Positions 10,201 through 21,587 are shown, counted from the first letter of the stretch. The stretch: 64,000 nucleotides of DNA from JAMXLO01 sp041487355 (GCA_041487355.1 JBGPND010000004.1:16469-80468), one strand, 5' to 3'. The notes: a model not told the origin generated them from the letters alone. Numbers and translations: made by a program.

Positions 10201-10799
10201 AGCAGATCGAGGAAGGCCTGCCAGCCCGCCTTGTCCACCGCCGCATCGGAATCCTGCGTGGTGTAGCGGCCGGCGGTGTCGATCAGCACCGCGCTCTCGG
10301 TGAACCACCAGTCACACATGCGCGTGCCGCCGACGCCGGCGACCGCGCTCTGGCCCATCTCTGCCGCGAGCGGGAACGACAGGCCGGCGTTCAGCAGCGC
10401 GGTGGTCTTGCCCGCGCCGGGCGGCCCGATGATCGCGTACCAGGGCCGCTCATAGAGATAGCCGCGCGAGCCCGATGCCTTCTTCAGCAGCGCGAGAGCC
10501 GTGGTCAGCTTGTCGCGCATCGCTGCGACTTCCTCGGCCGACGCGGCGGCAGTCGGATCGGCCTGGGCGGCGGTGACGCCCTCGACCAGGGCGTTTTCGT
10601 TCTTCCTCCGCCGCAGATCGAGCCAGAAATTCACGCCGCCCCAGATCAGCAGCATGACCACGATGACGATGGTGCGGGCGATCCAGCTTTCCAGGAAGGT
10701 CAGGAACGGCCCGAACAGCCAGACCAGCACGCCAAGCAGCGCGACGCCGATGAAGCTCAGGAACCAGCGGGAGCCAAGGAAGCGCAGAACGGCACGCAT
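7263..10799 (-). CDS. tssM: TssM/IcmF (mirror copy)
   Basis: Mirror of 36734-40270, identical 1178-residue inner-membrane protein with Walker A GPPGAGKTT at residues 125-133. Confidence 0.88.
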   Translation of the reverse strand: MRAVLRFLGSRWFLSFIGVALLGVLVWLFGPFLTFLESWIARTIVIVVMLLIWGGVNFWLDLRRRKNENALVEGVTAAQADPTAAASAEEVAAMRDKLTTALALLKKASGSRGYLYERPWYAIIGPPGAGKTTALLNAGLSFPLAAEMGQSAVAGVGGTRMCDWWFTESAVLIDTAGRYTTQDSDAAVDKAGWQAFLDLLRRTRARQPLNGVLVAIALSDIAAAPPAERLAHARAIRRRVKELYDQLGVRVPVYALFTKADLVAGFTEFFDDLDRERRGQVWGMTFPLNKSEAGTAALFGPEFQLLEERLNQRLLDRLQTERSPDRRTLIAGFPPQVASLASPLAEFVTEAFGGSRLDPAPFLRGVYLTSGTQEGTPIDRLTGAMARSFGIDAQRAPSLRPEQGRSYFLTRLLKDVIFGEATLVARDPAAIRRNVLVRAGAAALALIVALGGAAALVQTRQANQLALAQSDAALAAYIKTAQSLALDPVTDAQLPRIVPLLDEARALPFGVDAEPPATQWFPGLSQTDKLGAGAREVYRHALQHVLLPRLVVRLEAQMRSHFEQPAYLYEATRVYLMLGSAGPLDRSLVKEWMSLDWQVALPGPASKALRDSLERHLAALLDEPLEKVPLDGALVEDARRTFSRVSLADRVYGTIRGSQQARALPPWRPADAAGASGVRVFIRRSGAPLTEGVPGFYNIDGFYKVLLPNLPAATTQVASESWVLGKEAQIDPTSPQVLTLQRDVIALYTADYAKQWDALLGDLEVEPMRNLQQAVQELYILASPQSPMRDLLAGITRQLTLTQPPPPPPGIAGAAQGAVQAAGAAAAQTASGAASRLQALVGQAGGPPPESPGKAIEDRYTALITFVGKGPGAPIDNVLKLLNDLQVQLAKLAAAPVGGPAAALGGGEDPAQLLQAEASRDPQPVARWLQAMAISGNQLRGGGALEQVKKAFGAPGGPASLCKQAVAGRYPFTPGSSNDIPLDDFARLFASGGLLDKFFNENLQSFVDTSGATWKAQPVAGVTAPVSPGDLAQFQRASQIRDLFFAAGGNQPTVRFDITPLDTDAKQVTLDLDGQAIVYAHGPQRPVSVTWPGQNRMNSVRLVFDPPPSSGAPVFQATGPWSLFRLFGQGTLQQSGSADRYMLNFQLGDRHASFEIRAGSVLNPFAPGVLRDFRCPTL

Positions 10800-10802
10800 G
10801 GT

Positions 10803-12176
10803 TCAGCCCTGCCTCCGCAACACGACTTCGATCCGCCGGTTCTGGTCGCGGCCTTCCGGCGTGGCATTGCTGTCCACCGGGTCGGCATCGGCGTGACCCT
10901 GGGCGGTGACCCGGCCCGGTTCGCCGAGCGCACGGACGATGATCGCGCGTGCCGCCTCGGCGCGAGAAGCGGATAGCTGGAAGTTGGAGGGGAACTGCAC
11001 GGTGTGGATCGGCTGGTTATCGGTGTAGCCGTTGACGGTCACGGGCCCTTTCTCCGCCTTCAGCGCCTCGCCGATCCGCTCCAGCAGGCGGACGTAGGTC
11101 GGCGCCACGGTGGCACTGCCGGAGGGGAACATGCCGCGGTTGAGGATGCGCACGATCGGCATCGCGTGGTCGCCGAGCACCTCGACGAGCTTCTGGTCGA
11201 TCTCCGGCTTCAGGAACACATAGAGCGGCTCCGGCACCTCGACTCGTGGCGGCGGCGGCGGCGGCGGGCGCACCGGGGCCACGCGGGTGATCTGCGGCAT
11301 GTGCGCGAGCGGCGCGGTTTGCAGTTGCGCAAACAAATCGTCCGAGGCGGCGTTCAAGCCGGTGGAGAACCAGACGAACAGCCCGCCGATCACGGCGAGG
11401 GCGGCGGCCGCCATCACCCAGGTCGGCACGACGGCACGCGCCGGCTTGTATGGCGCCTGCACGCCCTGCCAATGCGGCGCCAGCGCCGGGTCGGCCGCCT
11501 GCCGCTGGCGCACGATGATGGCGTAGAGGTCCTCGCGCAGGCGGTCGAGCTCGCCCGGGCCGCGCGGCGACAGCCGGTAGCGTCCCTGGAAGCCGAGGCT
11601 GAGGCAGAGATACATCAGCTCCAGCACCGGCAGGAAAGTGCCGGGATTCTGCCGAAGCTGGCCGAGCAGGTCGAAGAACCGCTCGCCGCTGCGCACCTCC
11701 TGATGGAAGCTGGATACCAGCGAGCGCGCCGCCCAGGCGCCGGCGCTGCCCCATGGCGTGTTCAGCACCACGTCGTCCAGGCTGGCGCAGAGCGCGTAGT
11801 GCGCGGGGCGAAGCTGATCCATCGGCACACCGCCGTCGCGTGCCGCCTGTTCGAAGGCGCGGATCTGTTGGATTGCCCGCTCGCGCAGGTCACCGGGGTC
11901 CGGCTGGCTGTAGGTGTTGCGCAGACGACCGAGCAGTTGCAGCAACGGCGCCGCCGCCTCGATCAGCGGGTTGAGGCCGAAGCTGATCTTTTCCGCGCCG
12001 TCGGCGGAGATGGGCGCCGCCTGCGCCGGCTGCGCCGCGGGTTGCGGCGGCGGCGCATCGCGGAATGCCGACTGGGCGGGGGCCTGCGGCGGGGGCGCAG
12101 TGCGCCGGCCGCCAGGCACCGGACGGATCACGGTCTTGTCGGAGTCTTCCGGTTCAGAGAAGGGATTGTCGCTCAT
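10803..12176 (-). CDS. tssL: TssL/DotU with OmpA domain (mirror copy)
   Basis: Mirror of 35357-36730, identical 457-residue product with DotU domain, one membrane segment and a C-terminal OmpA-like domain. Confidence 0.87.
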   Translation of the reverse strand: MSDNPFSEPEDSDKTVIRPVPGGRRTAPPPQAPAQSAFRDAPPPQPAAQPAQAAPISADGAEKISFGLNPLIEAAAPLLQLLGRLRNTYSQPDPGDLRERAIQQIRAFEQAARDGGVPMDQLRPAHYALCASLDDVVLNTPWGSAGAWAARSLVSSFHQEVRSGERFFDLLGQLRQNPGTFLPVLELMYLCLSLGFQGRYRLSPRGPGELDRLREDLYAIIVRQRQAADPALAPHWQGVQAPYKPARAVVPTWVMAAAALAVIGGLFVWFSTGLNAASDDLFAQLQTAPLAHMPQITRVAPVRPPPPPPPRVEVPEPLYVFLKPEIDQKLVEVLGDHAMPIVRILNRGMFPSGSATVAPTYVRLLERIGEALKAEKGPVTVNGYTDNQPIHTVQFPSNFQLSASRAEAARAIIVRALGEPGRVTAQGHADADPVDSNATPEGRDQNRRIEVVLRRQG

Positions 12177-12181
12177 CGCCA

Positions 12182-12258
12182 CCCCCTCCCCAGCCTTCCC
12201 CCGCGTCGCGGGAGAGGGGGCGCTGAACTCCCTCTCCCGCGCAGCGGGGGAAGGTTGG
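12182..12258. repeat. Intergenic G/C-tract inverted repeat (mirror copy)
   Basis: Mirror of 35275-35351, between tssK and tssL. Confidence 0.6.
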
Positions 12259-12270
12259 TGAGGGGGTATC

Positions 12271-13593
12271 TCATCCGCGGATCGCCCAAAGTTCCAGACG
12301 CAGATTGGGGAAATCGCCCGAGACGTGGATCGCGAAGCCGCCCGAATTCTGCATCTGCTGCCAGTGCGGGCTGGCGCGATCCAGCTCGAAGTAGGTCGCG
12401 CCGGCGTAGAACGGCAGTTGCCGCGGCGCCACCGGCAACGGCCGCACGGCGATCCCCGGCAGAGCCACGTTTACCAGCTCGCGGATGTGCTCCACGGCCC
12501 CGATCTTCACCTGCGACGGGAACAGCCGTCGCAACTGCTCTGCCTGCACGTCCGCCTGCACCGTAAGCACGAAATTCGATGCCCGCAGGATCGAGCGGTC
12601 GGTGATCGGCCCCACCTGCACGCCATGGCGGGCCTCGCGCAGCGGGATCGGAATCGCGGTCGCCTCCAGCACCGCGGAGAGCGCCCGCCGCAGATCGGCG
12701 ACCACCGGTGCGAAGCTGCGCTGCAAATCATCATGGCGATAGGCCGGATAGGCGTTCGGCCGCCGCGTCTCGAGGAAGGTCGCGAATTCGCCCGCCATCT
12801 GCACGAGCGTCGTGTACAGCGCCTCCGGATGGACGTTCGCCGCATCCGCCCAATGCGCCAGCACATTCTGCCAGCCGTTGATCGACTGCAGCAGCAGGAA
12901 GTCGGCGACCTGCGCGACGCCCGACTGGCCGGGCGCGGTCATGCGCGCCGCCAGCGCCTCGCCGCGCTGGTTCAGCATGCCCGACAGCTCGGCAATCAGT
13001 CCCGACAACGGTGCCGCGGCGGAGCAGACGAGCGATGGCGGAATCCAGCGCTCATCCAGCACGATACGCCGATCGGCGGTGACTTCGGTCACGCGCGCCA
13101 GGCCGAGGCACAGATAGCCGGTGCGTTCGTCGGTCTCCAGCAGGTAGCGCAGGCGCAGCCGCCCGACCTGCAGCTCCGCCGGCTGCGGCGAGGCGGAATG
13201 CGTGTCGTAGGCTTCGAACGGACGCGCGGCGTAGCGGCCCTCGGTCGCGCTGTCCGCGACTTCCACCGCGCCGGCCTGGCGGATCGGCAGAGCGAGATAC
13301 ACCAGCACGTTGCGCGCGTTGTCGGGGAGTTCCAGCGGCGGCGGATGGTCGGTCTCGCCTGGCAACGAAAACGGTGTGCCGTCCTCGAACACGCCGGCGG
13401 CGGAGGCGAGCGCGAAGCGGCCGGTGCCGAGCAGGTCGCGGTCGAGCGCGTACTCGATCATCCCCCACGGATGCGGCCGCAGCGCCTGCACGCGACCGCG
13501 CACGAGCTGCTCCATCCAGCGATCCTGCTGCTGGAAGTGCTGCGTGCGCAGGAACATGCCTTCCTGCCAGACCACGCGGTTCGTCCAGCTCAT
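12271..13593 (-). CDS. tssK: TssK (mirror copy)
   Basis: Mirror of 33940-35262, identical 440-residue product beginning MSWTNRVVWQEGMFL. Confidence 0.88.
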   Translation of the reverse strand: MSWTNRVVWQEGMFLRTQHFQQQDRWMEQLVRGRVQALRPHPWGMIEYALDRDLLGTGRFALASAAGVFEDGTPFSLPGETDHPPPLELPDNARNVLVYLALPIRQAGAVEVADSATEGRYAARPFEAYDTHSASPQPAELQVGRLRLRYLLETDERTGYLCLGLARVTEVTADRRIVLDERWIPPSLVCSAAAPLSGLIAELSGMLNQRGEALAARMTAPGQSGVAQVADFLLLQSINGWQNVLAHWADAANVHPEALYTTLVQMAGEFATFLETRRPNAYPAYRHDDLQRSFAPVVADLRRALSAVLEATAIPIPLREARHGVQVGPITDRSILRASNFVLTVQADVQAEQLRRLFPSQVKIGAVEHIRELVNVALPGIAVRPLPVAPRQLPFYAGATYFELDRASPHWQQMQNSGGFAIHVSGDFPNLRLELWAIRG

Positions 13594-13651
13594 CGATCGG
13601 CTTCTCCCCAATCTGCAACATCATGACGCAGGCGTGCCGCCGGCGCCAAGC

Positions 13652-14125
13652 TCAGGCAGCAGGCTTCAGCGTGATAGCAAGTTTGCCGACGTTGAGTGCG
13701 AGCTTTGTCGGCCCGCTGGTCGCCACGGGGGCATCCGCGCGCCATTGCGCATGATCAACGTCGCGATACAGCACCACCACGCCGACGGCCTGCACGCCCG
13801 GCTTGAGCTCGAAGGTCTTCGTCTGGGTCTCGCCAGGCGACAGTACAAATTCTTGTGAGCCCGCATCGTCCTGGCCCAGCGTCTGCTGCTCGTGTTCGGT
13901 CAGTGCGAAGACGTCGCCGCGTTCGAACTTCGCCGTGGCGGTGAGCTGGTAGATGCGCACCGCGACCGGCGCGGGCTTGCCGGAGAGGTCCGGATTCTGA
14001 TCGGCGCTGCCGGTCATCACCAGCGTCAGCACGGCCGGCGGCTTCGGTGGCGGGGCGCAGCGAAGCAGCGCCAGCGGTGCGGCGAGCACCGGCACGAATT
14101 GCAGCAGGGATCGGCGGCGGATCAT
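13652..14125 (-). CDS. tssJ: TssJ lipoprotein (mirror copy)
   Basis: Mirror of 33408-33881, identical 157-residue product. Its ATG overlaps the tagH stop codon as ATGA. Confidence 0.78.
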   Translation of the reverse strand: MIRRRSLLQFVPVLAAPLALLRCAPPPKPPAVLTLVMTGSADQNPDLSGKPAPVAVRIYQLTATAKFERGDVFALTEHEQQTLGQDDAGSQEFVLSPGETQTKTFELKPGVQAVGVVVLYRDVDHAQWRADAPVATSGPTKLALNVGKLAITLKPAA

Positions 14126-15699
14126 CCTCGCTCCTTTGCGGAAACCTCTTCCAGAGAACGCTCATAGGCGCGGGCGAATGCCTTGCCGAAGGCGCTGTCG
14201 AAATCATCGGACAATGCCTGCACGGTACGCGCGTGCAGCACCTCGTAGGCGTCCCAAGCGCGCGCCTTCTTCTGCGCCGGCAGCACCGTCATGCCGCCGC
14301 CCTGTTCGGCAGTGGCGCGCAGCCTGGCGGGATCGAGCCCGTCGAGCATCGAGCGCACCGCCGTTTGCATCGCGGCCATCGAGGCGAGTTCGTGCAGGCG
14401 GATGTCGCGCAGCGCGTCGGCCACCGCCTCGTGCGGCGCCATGTCGGTCCGCCGCCCGACACCGAGCAGGGCGGCGAGCGCGTCGTCGTCGCCAGCGGAG
14501 AACTTCAGCGGATTGTTGCCGCGCGCGCGGATCATCGTTTGCTCGATGCGGAACTCGCTCTTGATCGAGGCGCGGGCGATCAGTACCGCGCGCACCCCGG
14601 CGACCAGGGTGCGGAACGCCTTGCCCAGCGCCAGCATGGTGGCGGCCGGATCGGTCGGATGCGCGTCCGGCAGGCCGACGCCCTCGAGGAAGGCGGCCAG
14701 CAATGCGGCATCTCCGGCGCCTGGCTGTGGCGGCGGCGCCGGTGCGGGGCGGGAGGGTGCCGGCGCGGCGGCGGCAGGCCGCGGTGCGGCGACTGGCGGT
14801 GGTGCCGGCGGTGCGGCCGGCGCCGCGATCTCCGCCGTTTCGTCGAACGGCGAGGCATCGGCCACCTGGCCGACCGACGGTTCCTCGAACGGCGAGGCCG
14901 GTTGCGGGGCGGCCGGCCGCATCAATGGTGGCGGAGCGGGTTCCGGCGGCCTCGGTGGCGCGGGTTGTGCCGCAGGTTGCGGCACCGCGCGGGCGGCGGG
15001 CGGCGGGACGGGCGTCGCCGCGGGCGGCGAGATGCCCTCCAGCAGGTCCTTGTCCCAGTCGTCCGGCAGTAGATCGTCGCCCGGGATCACGCCGCCGGTA
15101 TGCAACGGTGCCTGCCCGAGGGGCTGTGGCGGACGAAATGCATCCTCCATGACCGACGAGTTGTCAGCCTGGGTCGGTCCATGAAACGGCGCCTCAGCCG
15201 GGTCCGGCGCCAGCGGGTCGAAGTCGTGCGGCAACTGTGCCGTCGTCGGTGCGATGCGCAGACTGGGTTGGTCCGGCTCATCGAAGGGATTGCGCTCCGG
15301 CCGCTTCGGCGCGAACGGATCCATGCCGAACGGATCGCCGAACGGGCTGCCGCCCGAGGCGGCACCCGGGCGCGCCACGGCATCCTCCACCAGCCGCACT
15401 TCGATCTCGTAGGCGCCGAGCCGGACGCGGTCGCCATCGCGCAGACTGTGCACATCGCCGGCGCCGACCGGGGCGGTATCGCGGTTCAGAAACGTGCCGT
15501 TGGTCGATGTGTCGGCGAGCTGCCAGACCCCGCCGCGATACGCCACGGCGAAGTGGCGCTTGGACAACAGCCGCTCCGGATCGGGCAGCACCCAGTCAAC
15601 GCCTGGTCCGCGTCCGACGGAGAATTCTCCGCCGGCCACGTTGCGGGTTTCGGGTGCCACCGCGTCCGGGCAGCGCAGGACCGTCATCGTCAGTTGCAT
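14122..15699 (-). CDS. tagH: TagH FHA-domain protein (mirror copy)
   Basis: Mirror of 31834-33411, identical 525-residue product: N-terminal FHA domain, proline/alanine-rich linker, and the T6SS-specific C-terminal domain. Confidence 0.85.
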   Translation of the reverse strand: MQLTMTVLRCPDAVAPETRNVAGGEFSVGRGPGVDWVLPDPERLLSKRHFAVAYRGGVWQLADTSTNGTFLNRDTAPVGAGDVHSLRDGDRVRLGAYEIEVRLVEDAVARPGAASGGSPFGDPFGMDPFAPKRPERNPFDEPDQPSLRIAPTTAQLPHDFDPLAPDPAEAPFHGPTQADNSSVMEDAFRPPQPLGQAPLHTGGVIPGDDLLPDDWDKDLLEGISPPAATPVPPPAARAVPQPAAQPAPPRPPEPAPPPLMRPAAPQPASPFEEPSVGQVADASPFDETAEIAAPAAPPAPPPVAAPRPAAAAPAPSRPAPAPPPQPGAGDAALLAAFLEGVGLPDAHPTDPAATMLALGKAFRTLVAGVRAVLIARASIKSEFRIEQTMIRARGNNPLKFSAGDDDALAALLGVGRRTDMAPHEAVADALRDIRLHELASMAAMQTAVRSMLDGLDPARLRATAEQGGGMTVLPAQKKARAWDAYEVLHARTVQALSDDFDSAFGKAFARAYERSLEEVSAKERG

Positions 15700-15742
15700 G
15701 GTCTCAGCCGAATGTGGTCAGGCCGGCCGCCTGTCTGTCGCG

Positions 15743-16333
15743 TCACGCTGCCTCGGCGGGCAGCCGGCCGGGGCCGCCCGCCGCGATATTACGCCCACTT
15801 TCGAGGAAGCGGCGCAATCTTGCTTCCTGACGCGCAACGTCGCCGCGAACGGCGGCCAGGGCAACCGCCCCGGCCACGGCGGTGCCGGCGAGATGCGGTG
15901 CCGGAGGGACCGGCGGCTGACCCTCTGGTGCCATCGAGTCGCCGCTCCAGAACGCCGCCACCGCCGCCCAGGCTTCCGGGCTGACGCAGCCGCTTTCCTG
16001 GGCGCGATCCCAGGCAATGCGGCGCGGCTTGTCGGTCTGCAGGCGCACCCATTCCTCGGCGGCCTCGCGTGCCAGGCGGTCCGCCGGCGGGAGGTCGGCG
16101 GGCGCGGCGTGGGCGGCGCACATGCAGGCCCACCAGACCGCCTCGCGCTTGGGCAGGGCGTGGGCGATCAGCCGGGTCGCCTCGATCAGAAAGCCGCCTT
16201 CCTCCAGCCGGTCCAGCGCGTCGATCACCTGGGCGCAGTCGCGCACCACGGCGGCGGCCCCGGCGGGCAGGGACACGCGCGGGCGGATCACCGCCAGGTC
16301 GCTGCCAGCGAACTTGACCGGTGGCTGCGACAT
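15743..16333 (-). CDS. DUF6931-like T6SS-associated protein (mirror copy)
   Basis: Mirror of 31200-31790, identical 196-residue product, one base after vgrG. Confidence 0.7.
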   Translation of the reverse strand: MSQPPVKFAGSDLAVIRPRVSLPAGAAAVVRDCAQVIDALDRLEEGGFLIEATRLIAHALPKREAVWWACMCAAHAAPADLPPADRLAREAAEEWVRLQTDKPRRIAWDRAQESGCVSPEAWAAVAAFWSGDSMAPEGQPPVPPAPHLAGTAVAGAVALAAVRGDVARQEARLRRFLESGRNIAAGGPGRLPAEAA

Positions 16334-16334
16334 G

Positions 16335-18338
16335 TCAGTTCACCATCACGATGCCGCCCTTGAGGATCAGCATTGCGTCGCCGTTCACCTGGGTCATCAG
16401 GCCCTTGACCTGCGTCTGTACCTGGCCCTCGATCTTGATCATCATGCCGGTGATGGTGACGCCCATCTGATCGATCTTGACGGAACTCTGGCCGACCTTC
16501 AGCTCGATGGCCTGCATTGCCTCGTTGTCGATCTTGCCAAGACCGGCCTTGAGGCTGACGTTTCCCATCTGCACGTCGGTCGAGTGGTTGCCCATGGCGA
16601 TTTTCACGTCATGGTTGCCCATGTCCACCTTCAGGCTGGTGTTGCCTTTGCTGACGGCGATGGAGTGGTTGCCATCGGTCACCGTCAGGCTGTGGTCCTG
16701 CTTCACCTTGATGGTCTGGTTGTTCTGGATATCGACCGTCTCGTTCTGCTTGACCGTGACGATGCGGCAGTTGTCGATCTTCAGCGTTTCGTCGTGCTTG
16801 ACGTAGGTGGTGAGGTCCTTCTGGGCCTGGGTGTAGATGAGCTCGCTGCCCTTCTTGTCGTCGAAGGTGAGCTCGTTGAATTCGGAGCCGCCACCCTTGA
16901 GGGTGGAACGCGTGCGGATGCCGGACTTGGTCTTCTGGGAGTTCGGATAGATCGGCGTGTCACGGCCATTGTAGAGGCCGCCGACGACGATGGGCCGGTC
17001 CGGATCGCCATCAACGAAGGCCACCGCGACCTCGGTGCCGACGCGGGGAATGAACTGCGCGCCCCAGCCGTTGCCGGCCCAGGGCTGGATGACGCGGGCC
17101 CAGACGGCAAGCGCGTCGGTCGCTTCCCGGCGGTGGTCCCAGTAGAACTGCACCTTCACCCTGGCGAGGTCGTCCGTATAGATCTCCTCGCCATCGGGCC
17201 CCAGCACCAGCGCGGTGTGGATTCCGTCCATCCGCGGTCGCCGTGCAACGATCGGCTGGCGCCAGGGCACTTTTGCGGGGAACGCCGTGAATTGGTTCCC
17301 GTAGAAGGTCCGATCGGTCTGATGCAGCCAGGTGTCGTCCGCTGCCTGGTGGGTCACGCTGCGGACCGCGTAGCTGCCGTCATACGGGCCGGCCGAAGGC
17401 ATCGTCGCGATGGTGAACTTGCCGCCCGCCAGCAGCGGACCGAAATGGCTGGAGCCTTCGTAGAGCGATACCTCGGCCTCGGCCGCTTCCATCTCCCACT
17501 GGGCCCGGTTGTGAACGGTATCCGATTTGAAGGTCAAGGCCGGAAAGCGAAACCCGTCACGCGCCGAAGCTCCGGCGGTCTCCAGGGTTGTCGCGCGCTC
17601 TTCCTCGAGCAGGGTGTTGGGTCGCGTCGGGTCGTAGTCCTTGAGCTTCATCTTGCCGCGCGCGGTGGCGGTCACGCGCGACCAGCTGTCCAACAGCGTC
17701 TCCGAACCGCCGGCTCCGCTCGCATGCATATTCGCGCCGTCGATATCGACGAACGCGTTGTTCTGATTGCCGATGATGAGCTTGTGGCCGTTCGCGGTAT
17801 GCTGGAAGAAGTAGAAATAGCCCTCTTCCTCCATCAGGCGCGTTGCGAAGTTGAGGTCGGTTTCATTGAACTGGACGGTGTACTCGCGCGGCTGGCCCGA
17901 CGGAATGATCGTGAAGTCCGCCGCAGTCATGTGGGCATCCTGGAACACCTGGGTCAGGATGTCGCGCACGGACTTGTTCTGGAACACCCGGCAGTCGACG
18001 GTCTGCCTCAGGAACCAAAACTTCGGGACCAGGCGCAGATCGTATTCCTGATACATGGTCGATGTCCGGCTGCCGAGCGTCTCGGCGCCCGACGTCACTT
18101 CCTGGACCATGCCGTGGAAGTAGCGCACCGGGCTGCCGTCGCGCTGCACCACGACGCAAGCCGGCTGGTACAGCAGCTTGTCGGGATCGATGCGCCCGAC
18201 CTGGCTCACCACGTGCACTTGAAAGCTGAACGGTTCGCTGATCACCTCGGAGGCGATCAGCGTGAGGGGAATGAGCGCATCCTCACCGAGCGGCGAGGTC
18301 ATGGTCAGGAGAGCCTTGTCGCGCGACCATTCGGCCAT
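16335..18338 (-). CDS. vgrG: VgrG spike protein (mirror copy)
   Basis: Mirror of 29195-31198, identical 667-residue product with gp27-like, OB-fold and beta-helix parts. Confidence 0.88.
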   Translation of the reverse strand: MAEWSRDKALLTMTSPLGEDALIPLTLIASEVISEPFSFQVHVVSQVGRIDPDKLLYQPACVVVQRDGSPVRYFHGMVQEVTSGAETLGSRTSTMYQEYDLRLVPKFWFLRQTVDCRVFQNKSVRDILTQVFQDAHMTAADFTIIPSGQPREYTVQFNETDLNFATRLMEEEGYFYFFQHTANGHKLIIGNQNNAFVDIDGANMHASGAGGSETLLDSWSRVTATARGKMKLKDYDPTRPNTLLEEERATTLETAGASARDGFRFPALTFKSDTVHNRAQWEMEAAEAEVSLYEGSSHFGPLLAGGKFTIATMPSAGPYDGSYAVRSVTHQAADDTWLHQTDRTFYGNQFTAFPAKVPWRQPIVARRPRMDGIHTALVLGPDGEEIYTDDLARVKVQFYWDHRREATDALAVWARVIQPWAGNGWGAQFIPRVGTEVAVAFVDGDPDRPIVVGGLYNGRDTPIYPNSQKTKSGIRTRSTLKGGGSEFNELTFDDKKGSELIYTQAQKDLTTYVKHDETLKIDNCRIVTVKQNETVDIQNNQTIKVKQDHSLTVTDGNHSIAVSKGNTSLKVDMGNHDVKIAMGNHSTDVQMGNVSLKAGLGKIDNEAMQAIELKVGQSSVKIDQMGVTITGMMIKIEGQVQTQVKGLMTQVNGDAMLILKGGIVMVN

Positions 18339-18589
18339 TTCTAGTCGTCCCTGCAGTGCGTTGGCTGCGCTCGAATAGCCGCCCCGCCAACTCTTCGCCG
18401 TGCCACCGCCTATTCCTCACCGGCCCACCCCAGCCTGTCATTAGCATATCGGGGCGGCCCGGGCAGGCAAGATATTTGCCGTCTCTCCGGAACGTTACCC
18501 ATCGCTATGGATCCTCGCCATCCCTGCGACGAACTGGTAGTGTTGCGAACCGAGCATGGAGCCGCGCCGGCTCCGAGTCTTAGGGTAAG

Positions 18590-19420
18590 ATGATGCCATA
18601 CACGGCTAGCGACCTCCGCGCCAAGCTGATCAGCCGCCACGGCCGCAAGCTCGATTTTCTGTTCAAGGAGTTCGACAAGCGGGGCTTCGAGTTCAAGGTT
18701 GAGGATCTGTGGCTGCGGAATTTCGACGGCACCAGCAAGGGGGCATACGTGAAGGACAATGCCCCCGATCTCGACACCGCGGCTGGCTGGGCGATGGACG
18801 CCTTGCGGGAATGGGCCGGTCTCGGCCTCAGCGGAAGCGGCAACTACTTCGGCGAGATTACCCGCGAATGGGCCAGCCATGGCGACGGCGAGAAGGATGT
18901 GCCGGCCTGCGTCGGCAGCACGATCGACTGGGCCTACCTCTTCTCCTCAAACGCCAATGGACGGCTGGTCGCGAGCGCGGACATGTATCAGGTCGCCGGT
19001 GGCAACAAGCCAGACCTGTTCAACCTCATCTGCTGGGTCTTCGCCGACAAGTTGGATGCGGTGGTGGGTTTTGCCGACGCCAAGGTCAACAAGCCGAGCA
19101 CGCTGGGCCTGAACAAGCGCTGGTGGGATTGTGACCCCAGGCTGCCGGTGATTCCGAACGACTCGGACCAGACCCATCATTTCGCGGGATATTTCTGGTT
19201 CGGCGCGAACGTCGGCACCAGTACGTCGCTCATGCGCACCGCACTGTCGGGAACGACGGACTGGTCCATAGTCCACCAAAAGGTGATCAACCAGGGCGAC
19301 TATGACCTGGGCTTCCTGGGTGCCCAATGGGGCGAGCGCATGAAGGATAAGCCTGGTTTTATCGGCAAGGCGGTCGAAAGCGATCTCCGCACCGGTATAA
19401 ACTCCGCGTCTGGCCCGTAG
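18590..19420 (+). CDS. Unrecognised protein next to vgrG (mirror copy)
   Basis: Mirror of 28113-28943, identical 276-residue product, divergent from vgrG and convergent with dppF. Confidence 0.7.
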   Translation: MMPYTASDLRAKLISRHGRKLDFLFKEFDKRGFEFKVEDLWLRNFDGTSKGAYVKDNAPDLDTAAGWAMDALREWAGLGLSGSGNYFGEITREWASHGDGEKDVPACVGSTIDWAYLFSSNANGRLVASADMYQVAGGNKPDLFNLICWVFADKLDAVVGFADAKVNKPSTLGLNKRWWDCDPRLPVIPNDSDQTHHFAGYFWFGANVGTSTSLMRTALSGTTDWSIVHQKVINQGDYDLGFLGAQWGERMKDKPGFIGKAVESDLRTGINSASGP

Positions 19421-19429
19421 CGACGATTC

Positions 19430-20443
<1,014 letters not shown>

Positions 20444-20456
20444 GCAGCCTCTGGAC

Positions 20457-20556
20457 TCCCCCTCCCCTTGCGGGAGGGGGTAGGGGGAGGGGTGGATGCG
20501 AACGTTGTGCGTGCGCCACCCCCTCCCCCTGGCCCCCTCCCGCAAGGGGAGGGGGA
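20457..20556. repeat. Intergenic inverted repeat between dppD and dppF (mirror copy)
   Basis: Mirror of 26977-27076, with two identical 24-base arms in opposite orientation. Confidence 0.75.
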
Positions 20557-20570
20557 ATGTTCACCAATCG

Positions 20571-21587
20571 TCATGCCGGCACCCGAGCACCAACGGTGGT
20601 GTACAGATGGCACGCGACGTCATGGCGTTCGCCGATCGCCACCTCGGCCGGAAACGCCCTCTCGCACATGCCGGCGATCGCGTCGGGGCAGCGTGGATGG
20701 AACGGGCAGCCGGGTGGTCGCGCGTAGGGATGCGGGATCGAGCCCGCGATGGTGGCAAGACGCGCCCGCGGTTCGGCCAGCACGCTCGGGATCGAGCGCA
20801 GCAACGAACGTGTATACGGGTGCCGCGGCGCATGGAAGATGGCGTCGACCGGGCCCTTCTCCACCTCGTGGCCCAGATACATCACTACCACGTCGTCTGT
20901 CATCTCGGCGATCACCCCCATGTCGTGGGTGATCAGGATCACCGCCAGCCCGCGCTCCTGCTGCAGCCGGCGGATCAGCTCCAGGATCTGCGCCTGCGTG
21001 GTGACATCCAGCGCCGTGGTCGGTTCGTCGGCGATCAGGATGCGCGGTTCGCCGGCGAGCGCCAGCGCGATCATCACCCGCTGGCGTAATCCGCCTGACA
21101 ACTCGAACGAATAGGCGTCCACGCGCTGCGCCGGGCGAGGGATGCCGACCATGGCCAGCAATTCGATCGCGCGTGCCCGCGCCGCGCGCTTCGACAGAGT
21201 GGAATGCAGCCTGATCGCCTCGATAAGCTGATTGCCGACGGTGTGGTACGCGGAGAGCGAGCTCATCGGCTCCTGGAACACCAAGCCGATCTCGCCGCCG
21301 CGGATCGCGCGCATCTCCGTGCCATCCGAGGGCAGCCTCACGAGGTCCACCGTGCGCCCGTCGGCGCGGCGCAAGATGATCTCCCCGCTGACGATACGTC
21401 CCGGCCGCTCGACTATACGCAGGATGGAGCGGGCGGTGACGCTCTTGCCGCAACCCGATTCGCCGACGATGCCGAGCGTGCGGCCGGGGAACAGGTCGAA
21501 CGAGGTGCCGTCCACCGCGCGCACCACGCCTTCGTCCTGGAAGAAATGCGTGTGCAGGTCACGCACCGAGAGGATCGGCTCAGCCAT
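20571..21587 (-). CDS. dppD: Peptide ABC transporter ATP-binding protein DppD (mirror copy)
   Basis: Mirror of 25946-26962, identical 338-residue product with Walker A GESGCGKS at residues 42-49. Confidence 0.85.
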   Translation of the reverse strand: MAEPILSVRDLHTHFFQDEGVVRAVDGTSFDLFPGRTLGIVGESGCGKSVTARSILRIVERPGRIVSGEIILRRADGRTVDLVRLPSDGTEMRAIRGGEIGLVFQEPMSSLSAYHTVGNQLIEAIRLHSTLSKRAARARAIELLAMVGIPRPAQRVDAYSFELSGGLRQRVMIALALAGEPRILIADEPTTALDVTTQAQILELIRRLQQERGLAVILITHDMGVIAEMTDDVVVMYLGHEVEKGPVDAIFHAPRHPYTRSLLRSIPSVLAEPRARLATIAGSIPHPYARPPGCPFHPRCPDAIAGMCERAFPAEVAIGERHDVACHLYTTVGARVPA